From DASZCR01 sp035942915 (GTDB lineage Bacteria; Acidobacteriota; Blastocatellia; Pyrinomonadales; Pyrinomonadaceae), in the NCBI GenBank assembly GCA_035942915.1, contig DASZCR010000057.1, positions 1 through 7,056 on the forward strand: DNA of 7,056 nucleotides, in the 5' to 3' direction. The notes below the pieces were generated by a model. It was not told the origin of the DNA, searched no databases, and saw only the letters and a list, made by a program, of their open reading frames with translations. The position numbers and the translations under genes were made by a program. The first letter of the stretch is position 1. Every line of letters starts with the position of its first letter. Shown one piece after another: positions 1-6,301 of this stretch.

Positions 1-29
1 GACAGGCCGCGCTTTCGGTTAGCGGTCAA

Positions 30-51
30 ACCGTCCCCGCAGGGGGAAGGT
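30..51 (-). terminator. Weak hairpin just after the oxidase stop codon
   Basis: A stem of TCCCC (34-38) and GGGGA (43-47) with a four-base loop is extended by ACC/GGT (30-32, 49-51) across one mismatch. It starts about 15 bases beyond the oxidase TAA on the minus strand and is followed there by TTTGACC instead of a run of T. It may contribute to ending the oxidase transcript, but it is a poor intrinsic terminator. I see nothing else in bases 1-65. Confidence 0.3.
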
Positions 52-65
52 TCGGCCAAGTCAGC

Positions 66-3000
66 TTACGGCGTGACGCGGAAGATGCCCCACATACCGG
101 CGTCGAAGACGAAGGAGGTCTGCGTGCGGTACATGTAGTCACCGGCGACGCGGAACGTGCCGCCAGCGCCGTTGTGCGGAACGATGTCGAAGTGGCTCGT
201 CGGCCCGACGCCGTACTGCGAACCCTTGACTTCCGACAGCGGATTGCGGCCGATGGTCTGCGAGTCGTCCTTGTAAGGCTCCTCATCCCAGAAGTGGCCG
301 TGCACCTGGAAGACGTTGCTGCGGCCGTGACCGCCAGACATCAGGACGCGGAAGCGCACCTGCTGTCCGGCCTTCGCCGTGAAGACCGGGGTCACGGGGT
401 CGCCGCCCACCTGCGAGTTCGAGAACGCGTTGGTGAAGTCGACCTGGCGTGTCGAGAAGCTGCTGCCATCGCCGTCATCAGCGCCGCCTTCACCGGCGCT
501 GAGCGGAGCGTTGGGCGCGTAGCCCATGCGCTTCCAGAGCGGTTCCGTGCGGTAGTTGATGGCCTTGCCACCCGAATCTTCGCTGTCCTCTTCGTTGGCG
601 ACGTTCGGTACGGGCGAGCCGTCCTCGAACTGAAGGTTCACGTCGTTCTGAAGCTGGACAACAAACTCGCGGAACGAGGTTCCATCGGCCTTCGTGATGG
701 TTGCCTGAGCACGCGTGTTGGCGTCCTCAACCCACGTCGCGTTCGACGGCTCGATGATGAGCGCACCGATGGCACCCTTCGAGGCGTGCTTAATCGGGTC
801 GGACGAGATGAGGGCGGTCGCACCGAACTCGGCCGGCGTCAGGACGCGGGTGTCCTTCTTGATGCCGTCGATGTCGGAGTCACCGGCGTACCACTTGTAG
901 GTGATGGACTGTCCCGGAGCAACGGTCTGCACCGGGTTGAAGCCGATGTTCTGGCCGTCGGACTTCGTCACGTCGTACCACAGCATCTGCGGGTTGAGGC
1001 CGACGTGGTTCGACGCCTTGACCTGATTAGCGTTGAAGCGGTCGATAATCATCGGCATCGTGTTGAAGCCGGGAGCATCGGGCAACACCGCCGGGAGACG
1101 GTTCGTCAGTGTGACGTTCAAGCACTCGCCCGCGTTGGCGCGGAGCACGAGCGGCTCAATCGGCACACCGGCCTTGACCTTACCCGTCGCCGCGTCGATA
1201 TCCGACGTGCGGAAGTACATGATGGCCGTCGGGTCATGGAGTTGACCACCGTTACCCGGACGGTTGTTGTAGACGAGCGTGCCACCGGGGAGAGCCGCCG
1301 CCGAGACGGCCGTCACGCTCAGGTTTCTGACCGGAGCGGCGACGGGGCAGACTTCGGCAATCTCTTTCCAGTTCTCCGTCTTCTTGGCCTTGCCCTTGGT
1401 GTTGCTCGGCAGCGGCAGGAGGTCGGGCTGGAGGCCGAGGTTGCCGTTGTAGGCGCGCATGATGCCCCAGATACCGTTCCACTGTCCGTCCGTGCTGGCC
1501 GAAGGCTTGTAGATGTAGTCCGCGAACTCAAGCTCCTTGCCGTTGATGGCGTTCATCTTGCCGACGAAGAACTCGAAGTGCTCGGAGATACCCATCATCT
1601 GCGAAGCGCGGTTGCCGGAGTTGTTCAAGACCGTCAGGTCGTCGGGCGTGCCCGGCTGGTGCTTCCACTTGTGGTCGCTGATGGTGAAGTTGTGACCCTC
1701 TTCGTGTGCACCGACGAGGACACGAACCTGCACGCGGTCGTTCTCATAGACGCGCATCAGCGGCGTGTAGGGGTCGCCCGGTTTGACGCCGCCCGTCAGC
1801 GCCGGGTAGAAGCCGGGCTGGGTGTTGAAGGCCGGGTCGGCGCGCAGGATGTTCGAGCGGTAGACGTGCGAGAGGTCGCCCGCCAGTCCGGCCGCCTGCG
1901 TGTTGGTCTGCGGGTCGCGGACGCGCAACGGCAGCGGCTCGTTGCGGTAGTTGACGACGCCCGTGCCGGGGTCAGCCGCCGAGATGGCTTCGGGGCACGG
2001 AGCGGGGACGCCGCCCGGGCACTCCAACGCGCGCTCGACGATGAAGGGCAGACCGACTTCGTTCTTCACCGGCGGATTGATGGCTCCGAGCGGGTCGGCA
2101 ATCGGATTACCGGCCGCGTCGATGCCTGCTCCGGCCTGATAGGCCAGCGTGTAGTCGGCGAACTCCAAGAGGAACTCGCGGTAGCTCTTGACCGTGTCGG
2201 TCGGGATGATGTCGGCGCGCCAGCTCGTCGGGCCGCCGTCGGCGCGCGTGCCGAGCATCACGCCGGTTTCAGGGTTGCGCCACTTCGAACCCTGCGGCTC
2301 CATCACGAGACCGCCGTAGAGGCCGGCCTGCTGGTGCGTCGAGGGACCATAGTGGTCGTGCGTGAAGACGGTGCGCAGCGTGCGGTCGATACCGTTGTTG
2401 TTCAGGGTGTTGTCGGCGAACCAGCGCTGAACGGTCGTGCGCGCGCCGAGCGTGTTGAAGTACGGGTGCTCCTTCGGTTCGAGGTGCGCCTGCGTGCCGT
2501 CGGTCTTCTTGATACCACCGGCGGCGTTGATGGCGTGGATGCGCTCGATGACTTCGCCGGGAGCCATCGTGCCGTCTTCGTAGTTGAAGCCGTTACCGGC
2601 GCCGTCGGACGAGGTCACGTCGAACTTCACGAGGTGGATGTGCTGACCCATGATGTCGGTCGGCGTCCGAATCTGGAAGTCGTCCTGCTCGTAGACGTGC
2701 GGCGTCAGGTTCGTGTGGTAGAAGGTGATACAGTCGTTCGTGTTGGCGCGGAAGAAGAAAGGCTCAGGCGCGCGCGTTCCGGCGAGCGTCGGAGCAACGT
2801 CTTCCCACAGCGTCAGGATGCGCGACTGCGGGAAGTGCCAGCCGGCCTTGTTGAACTTGAGGTCGAGCTGAATGGCTGCGCCCTTGTAGGTGCGCGGGTT
2901 GCCGACGGCGTTGCCGTTGTTGTCAACGCAGGGGTCGGCGAAGGGCGCGCCGGGCTTGGCCGGAAGGCCGTTGAGCACGAAGTTGGCGGGCGTTCCATCG

Positions 3001-5087
3001 GGCGTGAAGCTCGCGTGGTTACGCTGCGCGTGATAGTTCATGGCCGCGACTTCGAGCGCCGTTCCCTGTTCGGGAATTTCCTGCGCGACGGCCGTCAGAA
3101 GTTCCTTGCTGAAGTCCAGACGCGTCTGGACGCTGTGAGCCTCGCCGCCCGTGATGATGTGGCGCGGCAGACCGCCGTCGTCAACGATGTCGAGCGGCGG
3201 AGTCGGCGGACGGTGTCCGGCGACGGCCGGGGTGTAGAACGGATAACCGGGAACAGCTTCGGTCGGCATCGGAGCCATTGCCTTCGAGGGCATCGGAACG
3301 ATGGCCGGAATCGGAGTGCCGAGGGCGATTTCGCCGTCGGGCAGCGCGCGCGCGCCGACCACAGGGCGACCCTCGCCGTCGAGCTTCGTGCCCGCTTCGA
3401 AGACGTCGTGCGCGCGCCAGAGCGCCCACATGCCCTGCGCGAAGTGCGGGTAGAAGTGGCAGTGATAGATGGAGTCGCCGACAGTGCCGTTACGGTTGCC
3501 CGTCCCGCCGTGCGCGATTTCGGTGGTGAAGGCGTAGCCGGGGCCGAACGCCTGCGAGTCGAGATAGGAGGAGTTATCGTCGTCCGGAGTCTGCAACCAC
3601 TGGTGCGCGTGCAAGTGGTGGATGTGGTGCTCCTTCGGGCCAGCATGGACGACGCGCATCTTCACGTGGTCGCCGAGGTAGCTGTGGTTAACGTTGGACG
3701 GGTCTTCCGGATAGAGCACCTTGGTCGCTTTCGCGCCGAGGATGAGGTTGCCGCTGGCATCCTTCGCGTTGGCGGGGATGTCAACAATCTGCGCCGGGTC
3801 GCCGATAGCCCATGACGAGAGGAAGAACTCCTCGAACTTGCACTCCGTGCAGTTCGCCATCGGGCCGACGCCCTTGCGGTTGGCGAGCACTTCCGCGCCC
3901 GCACCGGCAACGCCGTAGTTGATACCGAAGCCGTCCTTGACGCTGTAGAGCGTGTGGCTGAGGACGGGGTCGCTGAACTCTTCAAAAGCCTGAACGCTCT
4001 TGATTTCGTCGTGGTAGACGACGGTGAACTCGCGGAAAGGCTGGTCGCGGTCAGGCGACGTGGCGACCGGACGATAGGTGCCAGCCGGGAAACGGCCTTT
4101 GAGAACCGGGTCGTTGACCGGGCCGGTGATGATGGCGTTCAAGTCCGAGTGGACGATGTTCAAGTTGGCATCCGTCATCTTGAGAATCGGCTGCCCGGCG
4201 CGCGCATGGCCGGCCGGGTAGACGGCGCTGTAATCGATGACGGGCTGACCGCCGGGCGTCAGCTTCTTCGTGCCGTCGGCATTCTTCTTGGTCGCGAGGT
4301 CAAGCTCGGCGGCCGTAACCTGCGAGCGATACCACTCAGCGCCCTTCGGCTCGACGTTGACGGAGCCGAACAGACCCATCGCGAGCGAGCCGCCATTGCC
4401 TTCGCCGCCGGTCGTCGAGGCCGGGTTGTACATGAGGTTGTTGCCCTCACGCGTGGCGTAGTAGGTGTAGGTGGCCGAGCCGCCGGGAGCGACGAGGCTG
4501 CTCGTGTTCTTGCCGACGTTGGAAGCGTCGGAGGCGATGCTGCCGACGAGTTCCATGCCCATGACGTGAACACCGGCCGTGCGGGTCGCCGGCTGGTTGT
4601 CGTCGGCCGGAGTCGTGCCGAGCAGGTTGGTGAAGTTAATCTGGAGGCAGTCGCCCGCGTTCAAGCGCAGCGCGAGCGGGCGCGGGCGCTTGTCGGCGCG
4701 CAACTGGACGTTGCCGGGCGTAAGCCCCTTCGAGGGGTCGCTCGCCACCACGTCCTGCTTGAGCGCGTACATCATGCCCGAAGGATTGATAGCACCGAGA
4801 CGGTTATAAACGATGACTTGGTCGAGCGCGACGACATCGGCCTTGACCGTGCGTTCGCAGTCGGCTGTGGACGTAGATGTGGGCGTGGGGGACGGAGCGG
4901 GGCCGACGGACGTCTCATCCTCGACCGAAGGCGAAACCAGCGGTTCGACCGTGGGCGACGTCGCGTAAGGCTCCGGCTCTGGCGTCTGCGCGTGGACGAC
5001 GCCGACGACGAGCATGAGCACCGTCACGACGGCCGCAAAGCAGGCCGAGAGCCTCCCTAGCTTTCTGTATAAATGTTCTGTATTCAT
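66..5087 (-). CDS. Large exported six-cupredoxin multicopper oxidase (MofA/MnxG-like)
   Basis: This 1673-residue protein should couple one-electron oxidation of a substrate to reduction of O2 to water outside the cytoplasm. Residues 1-33 form a Sec signal peptide (basic RKLGR, hydrophobic 16-31, VHA before Q34), followed by a Pro/Ser/Thr-rich linker to about residue 75. Six cupredoxin-like domains lie at about 77-250, 350-562, 680-935, 968-1213, 1247-1450 and 1470-1673. Domain 2 carries H488, H491, H493, then H542-C543-H544, H548 and M553; domain 3 carries H816-x-H818 and H910-x-H912. That is a full type-1 plus trinuclear ligand set. A Pro-rich linker covers about 585-640. The ATG at 5087 follows an in-frame stop at 5127-5129, and only a weak purine-rich ribosome site (GAGAAAG) precedes it. 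Length is close to MofA of Leptothrix (about 1660 residues, from memory). Multicopper oxidase is secure; manganese as substrate is inference, and Fe(II), Cu(I) or organic substrates remain possible. Confidence 0.95.
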   Translation of the reverse strand: MNTEHLYRKLGRLSACFAAVVTVLMLVVGVVHAQTPEPEPYATSPTVEPLVSPSVEDETSVGPAPSPTPTSTSTADCERTVKADVVALDQVIVYNRLGAINPSGMMYALKQDVVASDPSKGLTPGNVQLRADKRPRPLALRLNAGDCLQINFTNLLGTTPADDNQPATRTAGVHVMGMELVGSIASDASNVGKNTSSLVAPGGSATYTYYATREGNNLMYNPASTTGGEGNGGSLAMGLFGSVNVEPKGAEWYRSQVTAAELDLATKKNADGTKKLTPGGQPVIDYSAVYPAGHARAGQPILKMTDANLNIVHSDLNAIITGPVNDPVLKGRFPAGTYRPVATSPDRDQPFREFTVVYHDEIKSVQAFEEFSDPVLSHTLYSVKDGFGINYGVAGAGAEVLANRKGVGPMANCTECKFEEFFLSSWAIGDPAQIVDIPANAKDASGNLILGAKATKVLYPEDPSNVNHSYLGDHVKMRVVHAGPKEHHIHHLHAHQWLQTPDDDNSSYLDSQAFGPGYAFTTEIAHGGTGNRNGTVGDSIYHCHFYPHFAQGMWALWRAHDVFEAGTKLDGEGRPVVGARALPDGEIALGTPIPAIVPMPSKAMAPMPTEAVPGYPFYTPAVAGHRPPTPPLDIVDDGGLPRHIITGGEAHSVQTRLDFSKELLTAVAQEIPEQGTALEVAAMNYHAQRNHASFTPDGTPANFVLNGLPAKPGAPFADPCVDNNGNAVGNPRTYKGAAIQLDLKFNKAGWHFPQSRILTLWEDVAPTLAGTRAPEPFFFRANTNDCITFYHTNLTPHVYEQDDFQIRTPTDIMGQHIHLVKFDVTSSDGAGNGFNYEDGTMAPGEVIERIHAINAAGGIKKTDGTQAHLEPKEHPYFNTLGARTTVQRWFADNTLNNNGIDRTLRTVFTHDHYGPSTHQQAGLYGGLVMEPQGSKWRNPETGVMLGTRADGGPTSWRADIIPTDTVKSYREFLLEFADYTLAYQAGAGIDAAGNPIADPLGAINPPVKNEVGLPFIVERALECPGGVPAPCPEAISAADPGTGVVNYRNEPLPLRVRDPQTNTQAAGLAGDLSHVYRSNILRADPAFNTQPGFYPALTGGVKPGDPYTPLMRVYENDRVQVRVLVGAHEEGHNFTISDHKWKHQPGTPDDLTVLNNSGNRASQMMGISEHFEFFVGKMNAINGKELEFADYIYKPSASTDGQWNGIWGIMRAYNGNLGLQPDLLPLPSNTKGKAKKTENWKEIAEVCPVAAPVRNLSVTAVSAAALPGGTLVYNNRPGNGGQLHDPTAIMYFRTSDIDAATGKVKAGVPIEPLVLRANAGECLNVTLTNRLPAVLPDAPGFNTMPMIIDRFNANQVKASNHVGLNPQMLWYDVTKSDGQNIGFNPVQTVAPGQSITYKWYAGDSDIDGIKKDTRVLTPAEFGATALISSDPIKHASKGAIGALIIEPSNATWVEDANTRAQATITKADGTSFREFVVQLQNDVNLQFEDGSPVPNVANEEDSEDSGGKAINYRTEPLWKRMGYAPNAPLSAGEGGADDGDGSSFSTRQVDFTNAFSNSQVGGDPVTPVFTAKAGQQVRFRVLMSGGHGRSNVFQVHGHFWDEEPYKDDSQTIGRNPLSEVKGSQYGVGPTSHFDIVPHNGAGGTFRVAGDYMYRTQTSFVFDAGMWGIFRVTP
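2352..2642 (-). other. Second half of the trinuclear copper centre (domain 3)
   Basis: Residues 816-912 hold H816-I-H818, followed by a DG pair about ten residues on, and H910-D-H912 followed by HQQAGLYGGLVMEP. They match the family's HWHG...DG and HSH...GLxGxLI motifs, which usually lie in the first cupredoxin domain. Here they lie in the third domain, after the HCH motif, so the active site should form at the domain 2/domain 3 interface. Together with domain 2 they give eight trinuclear-centre histidines. Confidence 0.88.
3429..3626 (-). other. Type-1 copper site and half of the trinuclear centre (domain 2)
   Basis: Residues 488-553 carry the two motifs normally found at the C-terminus of multicopper oxidases. 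The first is H488-x-x-H491-x-H493 within HHIHHLHAHQW, matching the family pattern HPxHxHG. The second is HCHFYPHFAQGM, in which C543 and H548 (with H488) would bind type-1 copper, H542 and H544 would bind the type-3 pair, and M553 would be the axial ligand. Two extra histidines (H487, H490) make the first motif unusually His-rich. Ligand roles are assigned from the family pattern and not from structure. Confidence 0.9.
4989..5087 (-). other. Sec signal peptide of the multicopper oxidase
   Basis: Residues 1-33 have a short charged n-region with R8, K9 and R12, an uninterrupted hydrophobic core from C16 to V31, and V31-H32-A33 as a good signal peptidase I site before Q34. There is no twin-arginine motif and no lipobox cysteine at the predicted cleavage point, so Sec export followed by folding and copper loading outside the cytoplasm is the simplest reading. 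The Pro/Ser/Thr-rich stretch that follows looks like a flexible spacer between the membrane or cell surface and the first folded domain. Confidence 0.85.
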
Positions 5088-5625
5088 CTTTCTTTCTCGA
5101 TGGCCGGGGAGAGTCCTTCTGAGAGGTCATCCGGCCGGAAAGCAGAGGCGCGCGCGTCAGGGTTATGAATTAAGTTGACGGCGCACTACTGAGAAATCTT
5201 GGGGCACGTGAAAGTGTGGGAACACTTCACAAACTGTCGAGCGTCTTGGAAGCGGCCTTCCCGACTGCCTTTCTCAAGGGCAATCGTTCCCAACGCTTTG
5301 ATAAGTGCATTGGTTGAGCGAGAGCCTGCGTGCTCTCGAAAAGCGTGCGTCTGGTTGACGCCTCCGGTCTTTGCGTGAGGAGCATCCTCGTTCAATCTTT
5401 GTCTCAAACATCTGTCGTAGAGAGACCCGGCCTTTGAAAGCCCTCGAAATTACTGAGACGGCCGGGACGAACTGCTCATAAGCAATGGGCGTGCCTAGAT
5501 GTCTGTCGCGGGAAAAAGCAGTGGAAGGGGGAGAAACCGGCGCAAAACGGGGGAATTCCTCAATCGCAGGCGCTCGGCCGTGTTTCACGCTGAAACATGG
5601 CGCGCCGCCGATGCTTCAACGTGTA
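5088..5625 (-). promoter_or_regulatory. 538-bp spacer and probable leader upstream of the oxidase
   Basis: No convincing gene lies here; two short open frames (73 and 104 codons, minus strand) have no recognisable motif. The stretch should contain the oxidase promoter, but I found no good -35/-10 pair. It contains several short inverted repeats: 5102-5107 with 5131-5136, 5208-5217 with 5222-5230 (one extra base), 5319-5325 with 5332-5338 (7 bp perfect, 6-base loop), 5347-5351 with 5357-5361, 5377-5381 with 5385-5389, and 5426-5432 with 5460-5466 (7 bp perfect). Such a row could be a structured untranslated leader or protein-binding sites. I could not match it to a known riboswitch class. Confidence 0.4.
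5577..5601. promoter_or_regulatory. Strong palindrome resembling a ParB-binding parS site
   Basis: TGTTTCA (5581-5587) and TGAAACA (5591-5597) are perfect inverted arms around CGC. They extend outward by GCCG/TGGC with one G-T pair, giving an 11-bp stem. The arms equal those of the bacterial parS consensus TGTTTCACGTGAAACA, but the centre is one base longer, so the site is 17 bp instead of 16. It lies 24 bases after the receiver stop codon at 5626 and has no T-run on the minus strand. It could be a degenerate parS, another operator, or a transcript-end hairpin. Confidence 0.4.
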
Positions 5626-5991
5626 TCACGGCTTGAGGTCTAAGACTTTGGTTACCAAGGAGATAATCGCCGACGGCGCGAAGGGCTTAGCGAGCACCCC
5701 GGCCGCGCCGCAGGCTTCGGCCTCGGCCCTCAGTTCCGGCGTGACGCGCCCTGAGATAAGGATGACGGGCGCGCTCGGACTAATCTCGGCGATGTCGGTC
5801 AGGAGTTTTGTGCCGCAGGTATCGGGCAGGCCGTAGTCCGTAATGGCGAGGGCGAAGTCGTGTCGGCGCGCAAGCGCGATGGCCTCGCGACCAGACGCCG
5901 CGCCGCGCACGCGAAAGCCGTAGTCCTCGAAAATCATGTGGAGCGCATCGAGGATGCTGCGCTCGTCGTCGATGACAAGTATCTCGTTCAT
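5626..5991 (-). CDS. Single-domain response regulator (CheY-like receiver)
   Basis: This 121-residue protein is a receiver domain from end to end. D8, D9 and D52 (in TDYGLP) are the acidic pocket and phosphoacceptor, S80 in LISGR is the switch residue, and K102 in AKPF is the conserved lysine. No DNA-binding, enzymatic or other output domain follows, so it should work by phosphate transfer or by binding a partner. The ATG at 5991 is preferred because the receiver fold starts immediately with NEILVIDD. The frame stays open to an ATG at 6135, but those 48 extra residues look non-coding. A GTG at 6003, behind a GAGAG-rich stretch, is a possible alternative start. It is on the same strand as the second receiver and the oxidase, but separated from both by more than 300 bp, so co-transcription is uncertain. 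No histidine kinase is visible. Confidence 0.88.
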   Translation of the reverse strand: MNEILVIDDERSILDALHMIFEDYGFRVRGAASGREAIALARRHDFALAITDYGLPDTCGTKLLTDIAEISPSAPVILISGRVTPELRAEAEACGAAGVLAKPFAPSAIISLVTKVLDLKP

Positions 5992-6301
5992 AATCTTTGG
6001 AAACACGCTCCCGCGTCTCTCTCTAGCTGGGTCAAACGTCGGCGGCTTCCGAAAGCTCTGCCGACAGCCTCTGGTCTGAGCAACTGTCGTTCCCCGTACA
6101 GAGCGGCCGCAAGCGGCGCAAAACGGCCTTTTCAAGCGGCGCGGGCGGCGGATTCCGAGTTCAAGGAAACAACTTTGGCCGCCCTTGTTTTAAAACGAAA
6201 CCGGGCAGCGCAGAGAGGGAGAGAGAAGAAAGACCGGAGAGGAAAGACGAGAGAGGAATGATGCGGGAGAGCGTGTGTCGTCGGTCGGAGAGCGCGGAGT
6301 T
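5992..6301 (-). promoter_or_regulatory. 310-bp spacer between the two receiver genes
   Basis: I see no gene. Next to the upstream receiver it holds a purine-rich plus strand (6211-6270). Nearer the downstream receiver it holds an inverted repeat CGACAG/CTGTCG (6062-6067, 6084-6089) with a nested CTC/GAG, a GCGGCCGC palindrome at 6103-6110, and a 10-bp direct repeat CAAGCGGCGC at 6110-6119 and 6133-6142. These are possible operator or promoter-proximal sites for the receiver starting at 5991. No clear -35/-10 pair was found. Confidence 0.35.
6211..6270 (-). terminator. C/U-rich, G-poor stretch, candidate Rho-loading site
   Basis: By hand count 53 of these 60 bases are purines on the plus strand. 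The minus-strand transcript would therefore be 53/60 pyrimidine, with 27 C and only 5 G. It begins about 30 bases after the TAA of the receiver gene ending at 6302. C-rich, G-poor, unstructured RNA just after a stop codon is the usual description of a Rho utilisation site, and no intrinsic terminator is visible nearby. Function is inferred from composition only. Confidence 0.3.

Noticed and set aside
174..3815. 1213-codon open frame on the plus strand, opposite the oxidase
   Set aside because: It is exactly antisense to a strongly supported gene, is rich in Arg, Val, Asp and Gly, and shows no domain or motif. High GC at codon third positions removes stops from the opposite strand.
3954..5060. 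368-codon open frame on the plus strand
   Set aside because: Also antisense to the oxidase, including its signal peptide and linker, with low-complexity Arg/Val-rich translation and no recognisable fold.
5344..5378. Possible cyclic di-GMP (GEMM) riboswitch suggested by CACGCAAAG on the minus strand
   Set aside because: Only this short word matches. The GGGCAAACC segment and the paired tetraloop/receptor parts of the class are not present around it.
5186..5588. Two overlapping small minus-strand frames (5186-5407, 5274-5588)
   Set aside because: They overlap in different frames, have no recognisable motif, and cover the hairpin-rich leader. The 104-codon one begins inside the parS-like palindrome. 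A small unknown gene cannot be fully excluded.
5992..6135. 48-residue N-terminal extension of the receiver gene ending at 5626
   Set aside because: The receiver fold begins directly at the ATG at 5991. The extension is Arg/Cys/Pro-rich and overlaps repeats that look regulatory.
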